Origin: Sphingorhabdus rigui
Lineage (GTDB): Bacteria > Pseudomonadota > Alphaproteobacteria > Sphingomonadales > Sphingomonadaceae
Reading direction: 5' to 3'
NCBI RefSeq assembly: GCF_014196595.1
Contig: NZ_JACIEA010000001.1
Location: 684,845-748,844 of the forward strand
Length of the DNA stretch: 64,000 nucleotides
The position numbers and the translations under genes are program-made. Positions 38,304 through 46,605 of this stretch are shown here, in pieces. Positions within the stretch are counted from its first letter, which is position 1. Every line of letters begins with the position of its first letter. A model generated the notes under the pieces. It saw nothing but the letters and a program-made list of their open reading frames with translations. It was not told the origin of the DNA and searched no databases.

Positions 38304-39932
38304 TCAGTTGGCCCAATAGACATATTCCTGATCTTTTTTCCATGCCGCGTTGAGCGGAACATCGATCCGGATCGGGGCTTCGAGCAAGCCGGGCCAAAGG
38401 GGCTTGGGCAAACCGGCGTTTTGCGCTTCAATCAACTTGCGCAGTTCCGCAACGCGCGCCGGATCCTTGGCCGCCAAGTTGACTTGCTCGGTGGGATCGG
38501 TGGCGAGGTTGAACAGCCACACCTTGTTGGGACGTTCGGAAACCTGCAATTTCCAGTCGCCTGCGCGCACAACGCGGTAATGCCCCGAACGCCAGAAGGT
38601 CACTTCGCGTTTCGGTCCGGCGCCAAACAGGTTGAAGCTGTCCATCTTGCGATCGGTAGGGATGCGCGCACCGGTTGCCGCGGCAATGGTTGCAAACATA
38701 TCAAGATGCTGCGCGACATCGCTGCGAACCGTCCCCGGCGCAATCTTGCCGGGCCAGCGCATCATCATCGGCACATGAATGCCACCTTCGAAGAAGGTGC
38801 CTTTATACCCACGATAGGGCGTGTTGTGATCCTTGATACCGGTATACCAAGCCCCGCCATTGTCGCTGGTAAAAATAACAAGCGTATTGTTGTCGAGCCC
38901 GGTGTCCTTCAATTTTTGCAGCACGTCGCCAATCCGCCGGTCAAGCTGACGTATCATTGCGCCATAGACGCGCTGGGTATGGTCCTTAATCTGCGGTAAC
39001 GCGTCATAGTCCGATTTCAGCGCCTGCAGCGGGGTATGGGGCGCATTATAGGCCAGATACATGAAGAAGGGCCGGTTCTTGTTCGCGTCAATTGCGGCCA
39101 GCGCATTGTCGGTGAAATAGTCGGTCAGGTGGCCTTTGGGGCGGAAGCGCGCACTGTCCCCCCAATAGACGGCATGCGGCAGGTTTGCCCATAAAAAGCG
39201 GTCGATCGGGTCCCATGGCAGCTTTGCATTGACGACCTGCGGGTCATCTTCGGCCATAAACAAATCGCCGCCCGCGCGCATGCCCAGGCTTTCGTCAAAG
39301 CCCTGTGACGTTGGCCGCAATGGCTTTGCTTCACCCAGATGCCATTTGCCGATGTGGATATTGTGATAGCCTCTTGCTTTCAATATCTCGGGCAACATGA
39401 TTTCCGCATTGGGCACACCCATATCGGCATAAGCCGGCAGGTCGCGGTTTAGCTCTTCATGATAGATGGTCGGATAGGGTGAATTCCCATCATTGTGCGC
39501 CAGATTTGAGGCAAATGCGGCTGGAATAGACGTAAATTCAAAACCGAACCGTGTCGGATAACGCCCCGTCATCAATGCTGCGCGCGAAGGGGAGCAGGTG
39601 GCATTGGCGGCATAGCCATTGGCAAAGCTGACGCCCTGTTTGGCAATGGAATCGATATTGGGCGTCGGCACCGCGCCACCGGCAACCCCGCCACCGTACA
39701 GAGAAATGTCGTTCATGCCCAAATCGTCGGCAACAATCAGGATGACGTTGGGCGGACGTTTGCCAGAGGGCGCGACCGCAGGGCCCTGCGCCCATGCAAT
39801 GGGACGGTTTTCGCCAATCGGTTCGCGCCATTCGCTGATGATACCGGGAATATAGATTTTATATTGTTGAAAACCCAAATAGCCCGCGCCGATCAACAGC
39901 GCCAATGCTCCGATCCATGTCCATTTTTTCAT
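38304..39932 (-). CDS. Membrane-anchored sulfatase
   Basis: A 542-residue sulfatase of the alkaline phosphatase superfamily. The formylglycine site is Cys113 in CSPSRAALMTGRYPTR, and the metal-binding pair is in LIVADDLGMND. It begins with one hydrophobic helix (residues 4-22), so the catalytic domain should face the periplasm, either anchored or after cleavage. Such enzymes hydrolyse sulfate esters after a formylglycine-generating enzyme converts the Cys; a candidate FGE is encoded at 42030-42947. It is the last gene of a four-gene leftward operon with overlaps of four bases. The substrate is unknown; arylsulfatase is one option. Confidence 0.9.
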   Translation of the reverse strand: MKKWTWIGALALLIGAGYLGFQQYKIYIPGIISEWREPIGENRPIAWAQGPAVAPSGKRPPNVILIVADDLGMNDISLYGGGVAGGAVPTPNIDSIAKQGVSFANGYAANATCSPSRAALMTGRYPTRFGFEFTSIPAAFASNLAHNDGNSPYPTIYHEELNRDLPAYADMGVPNAEIMLPEILKARGYHNIHIGKWHLGEAKPLRPTSQGFDESLGMRAGGDLFMAEDDPQVVNAKLPWDPIDRFLWANLPHAVYWGDSARFRPKGHLTDYFTDNALAAIDANKNRPFFMYLAYNAPHTPLQALKSDYDALPQIKDHTQRVYGAMIRQLDRRIGDVLQKLKDTGLDNNTLVIFTSDNGGAWYTGIKDHNTPYRGYKGTFFEGGIHVPMMMRWPGKIAPGTVRSDVAQHLDMFATIAAATGARIPTDRKMDSFNLFGAGPKREVTFWRSGHYRVVRAGDWKLQVSERPNKVWLFNLATDPTEQVNLAAKDPARVAELRKLIEAQNAGLPKPLWPGLLEAPIRIDVPLNAAWKKDQEYVYWAN

Positions 39933-40387
39933 TCTGGGCTCTCCGGTTGGGTTTGACGTGATCGCCGCACAGATAGCCACAGAAACAGCAGAATTACGGG
40001 CAGCGAAATCAGGCTGGCATAATGTTCGGGCGGGTGATGGCCGCTGACGGGCACATGCTTTACCCAGCCCGACCAGCTCAGCAACAGGCGCTCGATCAGA
40101 GACACCAAAAGGAACAGCGGCACGAGCGCGCGGTAGCGTAATGCGACCAAGAGGGTGACGATGCCGTGCGCAATCTGCGTCGCGCCCGCCCAGGCAAACA
40201 TGCCGAAAATCATCGTTGGATTATGGCTGAGATCAAGCCCTGCAATGACGCCTGCGCCACCATCAGGCAGGAAACTGTGGATCATCCCCGGCACGATCCA
40301 GCCAATGCCATAAAATGCCAAAAACCACGCAGAGTAACGGGATCCACGATAGTGGATATTCGTACTGGGTGGAACGAAAGCGTTCAT
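39929..40387 (-). CDS. Small membrane protein in the sulfatase operon
   Basis: A 152-residue protein with about four membrane helices (for example WFLAFYGIGWIVPGMIH and PLFLLVSLIERLLLSW); no family recognised. It overlaps both neighbours by four bases (ATGA), so it is tightly co-translated with the sulfatase and with the DUF1330-like gene. A transport or scaffold role for the sulfatase pathway is possible but unsupported. Confidence 0.7.
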   Translation of the reverse strand: MNAFVPPSTNIHYRGSRYSAWFLAFYGIGWIVPGMIHSFLPDGGAGVIAGLDLSHNPTMIFGMFAWAGATQIAHGIVTLLVALRYRALVPLFLLVSLIERLLLSWSGWVKHVPVSGHHPPEHYASLISLPVILLFLWLSVRRSRQTQPESPE

Positions 40388-41016
40388 CCGGTAACTGTCA
40401 GGACGGCCAGATGCGCAAGTGCCGCCGCAAGCGCCAAGATGAGCGCAACCGTCACGCGCGGGCTGGCGTAGAACGACACGACCCGCTGTGTCGGGAATGA
40501 AAATGTCGCAAGCGTACCCAGCAGCTTGTCGGGATGGCCCTCCATAAAAGCGGGGTCCTTAACCAGCTTTATCATGTCGCGGCGGCTTCGGTAACGCATA
40601 AGGCCAAAGATCGTCCAGTCGGGGTCCGCCTCGGTGTTCCAAGCATCAATATATCCGCCAACCTTGCGTCCGACCATGCCGGGATGGCCGCCATTGCGGA
40701 ACAGAACTGGCATGAAGCGTTTCGAATAGCGTTTGAGCAGATCGAAGCCTTGGACCATTTGCCCGGTTTTGGGGTCCTCAACTTGCTCCATCTGCGCCTT
40801 CACCAGATTGAGCATGACAAACTCGCGGCCGTCATCAGCTTCAAGGAATGCGCGCATTACCTGTTGGCTATTTCCAGTGCCCTCGAAACGCCCCGCCATT
40901 TGCGCAAGAAACGCATCAATTTCCACAGGTTTCAGCGGGCCTGACCAATTGTCATACCAGAGCCGAAATAGCCCATAGGCAATCAACGCCGTTCCCCAGA
41001 TTATCCATGCTGTCAT
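40384..41016 (-). CDS. Membrane-anchored protein with DUF1330-like domain
   Basis: A 210-residue protein. A helix at the N terminus (residues 4-20) and one near the C terminus (VALILALAAALAHLAVL) flank a domain that looks like the dimeric alpha/beta-barrel DUF1330 type: FVMLNLVKAQM, then GGHPGMVGRKVGG, WTIFGLMRYRSRRDM and DPAF. Such ferredoxin-like domains often bind small aromatics or act as monooxygenases or decarboxylases; here the role is open. It belongs to the sulfatase operon, overlapping the next gene by four bases. Confidence 0.65.
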   Translation of the reverse strand: MTAWIIWGTALIAYGLFRLWYDNWSGPLKPVEIDAFLAQMAGRFEGTGNSQQVMRAFLEADDGREFVMLNLVKAQMEQVEDPKTGQMVQGFDLLKRYSKRFMPVLFRNGGHPGMVGRKVGGYIDAWNTEADPDWTIFGLMRYRSRRDMIKLVKDPAFMEGHPDKLLGTLATFSFPTQRVVSFYASPRVTVALILALAAALAHLAVLTVTG

Positions 41017-41019
41017 GGC

Positions 41020-41271
41020 CTAATTACCCTTTTTCTTGGCGCGCTCGGCATCGCGCCGCGCTTTTGCGGCCTCTTGACAGGCGGGTGATGTTTTCTTGAT
41101 ATTCTTGATAAGGCAGGCGCGGACATTGTCGCGGCTGAAAGTCGCCAATTCTGCAGAGCAGTATTTACGGATATCGGGCATGCACGCTTGGCGCACATTG
41201 TCTTGCGCCGCCAGCGGTGCAGTTGACAGCAGCAGGGCCGACGCCGCCAAAATGAAAACGGTTTTTGACAT
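41020..41271 (-). CDS. Small exported cysteine-rich protein
   Basis: An 83-residue protein with a signal peptide ending about AQDN and a mature part holding four Cys (ACMPDIRKYC...ACLIK...PACQEA), spaced as in Cys-rich repeat proteins found in proteobacteria, then a Lys/Arg-rich tail. The ATG at 41271 is chosen because a longer frame upstream would run through the operator. It is the first gene of the sulfatase operon, three bases ahead of the DUF1330-like gene. Confidence 0.75.
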   Translation of the reverse strand: MSKTVFILAASALLLSTAPLAAQDNVRQACMPDIRKYCSAELATFSRDNVRACLIKNIKKTSPACQEAAKARRDAERAKKKGN

Positions 41272-41331
41272 CTTTGCCTTCTTCCTCACCCAGCGATATT
41301 TTTCGTCGCCCAACAAAGCGGCGGAATATTA

Positions 41332-41350
41332 TTGGCATTAATTGTGCCAA
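41332..41350. promoter_or_regulatory. Inverted-repeat operator between the sulfatase and TetR operons
   Basis: TTGGCA-TTAATTG-TGCCAA, a perfect 6-bp inverted repeat with a 7-base spacer. It lies midway between the divergent starts at 41271 and 41413 (about 70 bases from each), where it could control both. The same pattern recurs at 42961-42984 and 47643-47669. Confidence 0.7.
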
Positions 41351-41412
41351 AATACATTTGCAATCGCTTTTGTCGCTTGCGCCAGCGGCCGTTTGCCGCA
41401 AAACATGCTCGC

Positions 41413-42033
41413 ATGACCAACGCATCGCACAAAATGACATCACGCGCAGAAGCGCCACTGGCCGATGGTCGGCGGGAACGCAGCCGGTCGAGCCGCTCAA
41501 AGATCGTTGCAGCCATGCTTGATCTGGTCGGTGAGGGCGATGTCGCACCTAGCGCCGCGCGTGTTGCGGAGGTCGCGGGCGTCGGGCTCCGCTCGGTTTT
41601 CCGACATTTTGACGATATGGACGAGCTGTATCGCGAAATGGGGGAGGTGATTGCGGCGCAGGTGATGCCGATCATCCTCGAACCGCCCAGCGGCGCAAGC
41701 TGGAAAGAAAAGCTGTTCGACATTGCGGACCGGCGGGCAGTGGTTTTCGAAACCATCCTGCCTTACCGGATTTCGGCCAGTCTCAAACGCTTCCAATCGC
41801 CCTATTTGATGCAGGATTATCGCCGGATGCTGCGGCTCGAATCCGACACGACCGAGGCGCATTTGCCGGTGTCGGTGAAGGCCGATGTGGCGGGTACCCG
41901 CAGCCTCAATGTGATATTGAGTTTCCAGACATGGCGACTGTTAAGGCATGATCAGGAATTGCCTATTGAGGACGCCAAGGCCGTTGTGCGGCGTTTGCTC
42001 AGCGATGCCATGTCGGGCATGCCGGAGGAATGA
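41413..42033 (+). CDS. TetR-family transcriptional regulator
   Basis: A 206-residue protein. The N-terminal helix-turn-helix (RSKIVAAMLDLVGEG, then VAPSAARVAEVAGVGLRSVFRHFDDMDELYREM) matches TetR/AcrR proteins, with a variable ligand-binding C-terminal domain. A start at 41434 (MTSRAEAP) is an alternative. It overlaps the FGE gene by four bases, so both are co-translated. The shared inverted repeat in its own promoter and in two other promoters of the region makes it the likely regulator of the sulfatase/dehalogenase genes; the ligand is unknown. Confidence 0.87.
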   Translation: MTNASHKMTSRAEAPLADGRRERSRSSRSKIVAAMLDLVGEGDVAPSAARVAEVAGVGLRSVFRHFDDMDELYREMGEVIAAQVMPIILEPPSGASWKEKLFDIADRRAVVFETILPYRISASLKRFQSPYLMQDYRRMLRLESDTTEAHLPVSVKADVAGTRSLNVILSFQTWRLLRHDQELPIEDAKAVVRRLLSDAMSGMPEE

Positions 42034-42947
42034 TGCAACGCGTCGCGTTCGCTCTCGGTATAGCGCTGCTGCTGTCTGGCTGCGGCGATGCATCTGGGCC
42101 GCCCGAAACAATGTGCACCGGCTTGCCAGACAATGAAATGGTCTGGGTTCCGGGCGGTAGCTTTGTGATGGGGGACGATCCGCATTACGCCGAGGAAGGT
42201 CCGCCGCAGACTGTGGCTGTTGAGGGGTTCTGGATTGACGCTTATGAAGTGACCAACGCCCAATTCGCGGCCTTTGTAAAAGCGACCGGCTACAAGACCA
42301 TGTCCGAGCGCGATCCGCCCAAGCTGCCCGGTGCGCCGCCCGAAATGCTGGTCCCGGGTTCTGCTGTGTTCAATATCCCGTCGGACGACGACCCGCGTTG
42401 GTGGCGCTGGGTTGTGGGGGCGCAATGGCGCCATCCTTCCGGCCCGAAAGAGACCATCGTTGGTCGCGACAATGAACCCGTTGTCCAGATCGCCTATCAA
42501 GATGCAGAGGCCTATGCACAATGGGCGGGCAAGGAATTGCCGAGCGAGGCGCAGTGGGAATATGCTGCGCGCGGCGGTGCGGTGGCCTTGCCGGAGCCGG
42601 TCGATGCAAAGGGCCAGCCGCAAGCGAATTATTATCAAGGCGTCTTCCCGGTCAAAAACCTGAATACCGACGGCTATATCGGTCGCGCGCCGGTGGGCTG
42701 TTTCAAACCGAACGGATACGGTCTGTATGATATGATCGGCAATGTTTGGGAATGGACGCGCAGCAGCGGTTCGCGCGCCGATGCCAGCGAACCTGTTAAC
42801 ATCATAAAAGGCGGATCCTATCTCTGCGCCGCCAATTATTGCGCGCGCTATCGCCCTGCGGCGCGTCAGTTTCAGGAACGCGGATTAGGCACCGACCATA
42901 TCGGGTTTCGGCTGGTTGATACGAAGAAGGCTGGGCCAGCGTCTTGA
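42030..42947 (+). CDS. Formylglycine-generating enzyme, lipoprotein-type
   Basis: A 305-residue FGE/SUMF1-domain protein. Conserved pieces are MVWVPGGSFVMG, YEVTNAQFAAFV, PVVQIAYQDAEAYAQWAGKELPSEAQWEYAARGG, NVWEWT, and the active-site region SYLCAANYCARYR with Cys266 and Cys271, spaced like the two catalytic cysteines of human FGE. These oxidise the sulfatase Cys to formylglycine. Unlike cytoplasmic bacterial FGEs, it begins with a lipoprotein signal (LLLSGCGD), which would place it outside the cytoplasm, where the two exported sulfatases of the region are. It follows the TetR gene with an ATGA overlap. Confidence 0.9.
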   Translation: MMQRVAFALGIALLLSGCGDASGPPETMCTGLPDNEMVWVPGGSFVMGDDPHYAEEGPPQTVAVEGFWIDAYEVTNAQFAAFVKATGYKTMSERDPPKLPGAPPEMLVPGSAVFNIPSDDDPRWWRWVVGAQWRHPSGPKETIVGRDNEPVVQIAYQDAEAYAQWAGKELPSEAQWEYAARGGAVALPEPVDAKGQPQANYYQGVFPVKNLNTDGYIGRAPVGCFKPNGYGLYDMIGNVWEWTRSSGSRADASEPVNIIKGGSYLCAANYCARYRPAARQFQERGLGTDHIGFRLVDTKKAGPAS

Positions 42948-42959
42948 CCCGCCATTGAT

Positions 42960-42984
42960 AATATGACACTTTAAGTGCCAATAT
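42960..42984. promoter_or_regulatory. Inverted-repeat operator in the dehalogenase promoter
   Basis: ATGACA-CTTTAAG-TGCCAA with an inner perfect palindrome CACTTTAAGTG at 42967-42977. It fills the gap between a TTGATA box (42955-42960) and a CAATAT box (42979-42984), 18 bases apart, on the plus strand. Repression by a bound regulator would therefore be direct. It resembles the repeats at 41332 and 47643. The dehalogenase ATG follows at 43007 after AGGGA. Confidence 0.65.
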
Positions 42985-43006
42985 CACCAATTTTAGGGAT
43001 TAATGC

Positions 43007-43897
43007 ATGAAAGTCCTACGCACACCCGACAGCGCCTTTGCCGCAATCGACGATTTCCCTTTTGCGCCAAATTATGTGGAGATTGCCGATCCCTCGGACG
43101 GCACGCCATTGCGTGTGCATTATGTCGACGAAGGCCCCCGCGATGCGCCGGTGGTGCTGATGATGCATGGTGAACCAAGCTGGAGCTATCTGTACCGTCA
43201 CATGATCGGTCCGGTCGTCGCGGCCGGCTTTCGCGTTGTCGCGCCTGATCTGATTGGCTTTGGTAAATCGGACAAGCCCACGAAAAAAACCGACTATAGC
43301 TATGCACGCCATGTTGGCTGGATGCGCCAGTGGATTGAGGCGGTTGGTCTGAGCAATATGACGCTCGTCTGTCAGGATTGGGGATCGCTGATCGGGCTAC
43401 GCCTTGTCGCGGAAATGCCGGATCGCTTTGCCAGCGTCGTGCTGTCGAATGGCGGCTTGCCCGAAGGCGGCCCGCCACCGCGCGCTTTTGCTATCTGGCG
43501 CGCTTTTTCCAAATGGAGTCCGTTTTTCCCCATCGGCAGAATCGTCAACGCCGGGGCAAAGCGTGCGCTCAGCGCGGCTGAGATCGCCGCTTATGACGCG
43601 CCGTTCCCCGACAGCAGCTACAAGGCCGGCGCGCGGATATTCCCGAGCTTCGTTCCGTTCGAGAATAATGTCGCGATCCCCGATCAGAAACGTGCGTGGG
43701 CAGTGTTTGAGAAATGGGACAAGCCATTCCTGTGCTGTTTCAGCGACGGCGATCCCGTCACGCGCGGTGGCGAGAGCCGGTTCATCGGCCGCGTTCCCGG
43801 TACAGCGGGTCAGCCGCATTGCACGTTGAAGGGCGGTCATTTCATTCAGGAAAATGACCCGCAGGGCTTCGTCGACTGCATCCTAAAAGTGCGATAG
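43007..43897 (+). CDS. Haloalkane dehalogenase, DhlA-like (copy 1)
   Basis: A 296-residue alpha/beta hydrolase. The nucleophile Asp124 is in LVCQDWG and is followed by Trp125, one halide-binding residue; a second Trp aligned with DhlA Trp175 is Trp164. MHGEPSWSYLYR and the APFPDSSYKAGARIFP block in the cap match the HLD-I subfamily typified by DhlA. The acid lies in FSDGDPV and the base in GGHFIQEN. Such enzymes release halide from haloalkanes by hydrolysis. The protein has no export signal. It is the first gene of a pair, two bases ahead of copy 2. The natural substrate cannot be read from the sequence. Confidence 0.88.
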   Translation: MKVLRTPDSAFAAIDDFPFAPNYVEIADPSDGTPLRVHYVDEGPRDAPVVLMMHGEPSWSYLYRHMIGPVVAAGFRVVAPDLIGFGKSDKPTKKTDYSYARHVGWMRQWIEAVGLSNMTLVCQDWGSLIGLRLVAEMPDRFASVVLSNGGLPEGGPPPRAFAIWRAFSKWSPFFPIGRIVNAGAKRALSAAEIAAYDAPFPDSSYKAGARIFPSFVPFENNVAIPDQKRAWAVFEKWDKPFLCCFSDGDPVTRGGESRFIGRVPGTAGQPHCTLKGGHFIQENDPQGFVDCILKVR

Positions 43898-43899
43898 TC

Positions 43900-44796
43900 A
43901 TGCAGGTCTTGCGCACCCCTGACAACGCTTTCGCCGACCTTCGGGACTATCCCTTCGCGGCACATTATGTTGAGGTTGAAACGCAGGGCACGCCAGCCTT
44001 GCGGTTGCATTATGTCGATGAAGGCCCCCGCGACGCTGCGCCGATCCTGCTGCTGCATGGAGAGCCGACCTGGTCCTATCTCTACCGCAAATTTATACCA
44101 CCGCTCGCCGCCGCCGGGCACCGCGTGCTGGCACCCGATTTGATTGGCTTTGGCAAGTCTGACAAGCCGGCCAGCCGCGACGATTATAGCTATGAACGCC
44201 ATGTTGCGTGGATGAGCGACTGGCTGACGCAGCTTGATCTCAACAACATCACGTTGTTCTGTCAGGATTGGGGCGGGTTGATCGGACTGCGGCTGGTTGC
44301 GGCTTTTCCGGATCGTTTTGCGCGGCTGGTGATTTCAAACACTTATTTGCCCGTTGGCGAGAATATTGGTCCCGGTTTCGATGGCTGGCGCGCCTTCAGC
44401 CAGGCCACGCCCGAATTCAAAAGCGGCCGGATCGTTGATGGCGGCTGTAACCGCGCACTGACGAGCGCCGAGATCGCCGCATATGATGCGCCGTTCCCTG
44501 ATGAGAATTTCAAGGCCGGCGCGCGCCAGTTTCCTGTGCTCGTGCCTGTGACCCCTGACCATCTGTCGGTTGCGGAAAATTCTGCCGCTTGGGCACAGCT
44601 GGAACGTTTCGACAAACCGGTGCTCACCTGCTTTGGTCATCAGGACAAGGTGCTCGGTCATCTCGATACGGAAATTCAGCGCCGTATTCCGGGTGCGAAG
44701 GGGCAACCGCATTGCCGGATCGACGCCAGCCATTTCTGTCAGGAAGATCAGCCGGAACAGCTGGTCGCGTTGATCCGCAATTTCATCCCGGCCTAG
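43900..44796 (+). CDS. Haloalkane dehalogenase, DhlA-like (copy 2)
   Basis: A 298-residue paralogue of the preceding gene, and the two begin alike (M-x-VLRTPD-x-AFA). The nucleophile is Asp123 in LFCQDWGG, the halide-binding Trp are 124 and 163, the acid lies in FGHQDKV and the base in ASHFCQED. The differing cap region (NTYLPVGENIGPGFDGW) suggests a changed substrate pocket. It starts two bases after the first copy's stop, so both are one operon under the 42960 operator. It converges on the downstream sulfatase gene. Confidence 0.88.
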   Translation: MQVLRTPDNAFADLRDYPFAAHYVEVETQGTPALRLHYVDEGPRDAAPILLLHGEPTWSYLYRKFIPPLAAAGHRVLAPDLIGFGKSDKPASRDDYSYERHVAWMSDWLTQLDLNNITLFCQDWGGLIGLRLVAAFPDRFARLVISNTYLPVGENIGPGFDGWRAFSQATPEFKSGRIVDGGCNRALTSAEIAAYDAPFPDENFKAGARQFPVLVPVTPDHLSVAENSAAWAQLERFDKPVLTCFGHQDKVLGHLDTEIQRRIPGAKGQPHCRIDASHFCQEDQPEQLVALIRNFIPA

Positions 44797-44811
44797 GCGA
44801 AGGTCCGGCGG

Positions 44812-46605
44812 TTAAGCTGCCCTTCGCCGCCGTCTGCGCCACCAGACTAAAGTCGCTGTTGCTATCAATAGTAGCGCACCCACCGGCCACAACGCGATAA
44901 GCCGCGGTATCAGCAAGGTGCGGAGCGCATTTGCGAATATCTGTTTGGGCGCGGTGTAACCATCCGGCATGGGCAGCACGTTGTTTGCCTTGGCAAAGGC
45001 GGCGTAATCGGATTGCATATCCGCAAAACGTTGCGGGTCTGAACCGGACATATCGTTGGTCTCACCGGGGTCGGTGGTAATGTTGTAAAGCCGCCAGCGG
45101 CCATCGCCATAAGGCGGCAGGTTTTTGACGAGCTTGTAATCGCCTTTGAACAGCACCGCATTGCCCGACAATTCATAGCCCAAAGGCGTGTCCGCCGAAT
45201 GCACGGACGATGCAGCCCCTGTGAGCATGGGTGTCAGGTCCATCCCAATCATGGGCTCGACGCGGCGTCCCGAAAAACTGCCTTGCTGCGGCGCGACGCC
45301 TGCGAGCTTCAGCAACGTCAGCGGCATGTCAGTCACGTGCGCAAAACCGGACGTAATGGTGCCGCCCTTAATCGCCCGGTTGCCGGGCCAGGCGATGATC
45401 ATCGGAACACGCAAGCCTCCTTCGTTCGCGGTAAACTTGTAACCACGCAGCGGCGATACCGATGCGCTGGCAAATCCCGCACCTTGTGCGGTCAGCGAAC
45501 CCGGGCGCCCTTGTTGGGCGATGCTTTGATCATAAAGGTGATTGGCGTTCCAGCGCGTAAATGCGCCCATGGTCATTGGGTCAGTCGCTTCCGCGCCATT
45601 GTCCGACAGAAACACGAAGATGGTGTTTTCATATGCACCGATGGCCTTCAGATGCGCAACTAATCGGCCGATTTCGCGGTCCATCGCCGTGCCCATGGCA
45701 GCATAAGCGGCCATTGCACCCGCACGTTGCCGCTTTTGCTCTGCCGATAATTTCGACCAATCACCACTGGTGTCCATGGTCACCATCGCAACGTCCGCGG
45801 GCATCACGCCTTTGGCAATCGCTGCGGCGCGGCGCTCTTTGCGTAGCGTGGTCCAGCCAGCATTATAGCGCCCGGCATAAGCCGCAATGTCCGCATCGCG
45901 TGCCTGCACCGGAATATGGTTCGCGATAAAATTGACGGATGCCAGAAACGGTTTTCCGCTCGCCCTGCCGCGGTCGATATAGCCGATCATTCTGTCGACA
46001 ATCAGCGTTGAGGAGTAAAAGCGTTTCGGCAGTTTGGCCGGCTTTCCATCGTCGCTCCACTCGGTCTTGTCATAAATCAGCAGATTGGGCTTATCTTCAA
46101 AATTGTCGGCGCCCGATTGCGCCAGCGCGAGCGCGTGGTCATAGCCGCGTGCCGTCGGCAAAGTATCGGGCGTGTGGCCCAGATGCCATTTTCCGGTCAG
46201 ATAGGTGCGATAGCCCCCCGCGCGCAGCTGGTCCGCAATGGTCACGACGCGGTTGTTCAGATGCGCCTCATAACCCGGTTTGCCGAGATGTTCCGGCGGA
46301 ATTGTCTCTGGCATATTGCCCAGACCCGCGCGGTGGTTGATCACGCCGGTTTGCAGCATCGCGCGCGTTGGGGAGCAGGACCCTGCCACATGGAAGTTCG
46401 AAAAACGCACGCCCTTGGCGGCAAGCGCGTCGATATTGGGCGTCGCAATCTCTCCGCCGAAGGCCCCGACATCACTAAAGCCCCAATCATCGGCTAATAG
46501 GATGACGATATTGGGGGCTTTTGCGGGCGCAGACTGTGCGCCAAGCGTGGCCGGGCTAAGCAACGCCAGCGCCGTCAATAGGGTTGCCGGTCCTTTCAGC
46601 TTCAT
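44812..46605 (-). CDS. Exported arylsulfatase-type sulfatase with C-terminal anchor
   Basis: A 597-residue sulfatase. A signal peptide (residues 1-24, ending TLGAQS) precedes the catalytic domain with LLADDWGFSD and Cys77 in CSPTRAMLQTG, the formylglycine motif. After the sulfatase domain, a C-terminal hydrophobic helix (WPVGALLLIATATLVWW) followed by a cluster of Arg would anchor the protein to the inner membrane with the catalytic domain outside. The motif GSLTAQGAGFASASVSPLRGYKF matches bacterial arylsulfatases. It overlaps the GST-like gene by four bases and is expressed with it. Confidence 0.9.
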   Translation of the reverse strand: MKLKGPATLLTALALLSPATLGAQSAPAKAPNIVILLADDWGFSDVGAFGGEIATPNIDALAAKGVRFSNFHVAGSCSPTRAMLQTGVINHRAGLGNMPETIPPEHLGKPGYEAHLNNRVVTIADQLRAGGYRTYLTGKWHLGHTPDTLPTARGYDHALALAQSGADNFEDKPNLLIYDKTEWSDDGKPAKLPKRFYSSTLIVDRMIGYIDRGRASGKPFLASVNFIANHIPVQARDADIAAYAGRYNAGWTTLRKERRAAAIAKGVMPADVAMVTMDTSGDWSKLSAEQKRQRAGAMAAYAAMGTAMDREIGRLVAHLKAIGAYENTIFVFLSDNGAEATDPMTMGAFTRWNANHLYDQSIAQQGRPGSLTAQGAGFASASVSPLRGYKFTANEGGLRVPMIIAWPGNRAIKGGTITSGFAHVTDMPLTLLKLAGVAPQQGSFSGRRVEPMIGMDLTPMLTGAASSVHSADTPLGYELSGNAVLFKGDYKLVKNLPPYGDGRWRLYNITTDPGETNDMSGSDPQRFADMQSDYAAFAKANNVLPMPDGYTAPKQIFANALRTLLIPRLIALWPVGALLLIATATLVWWRRRRRRAA

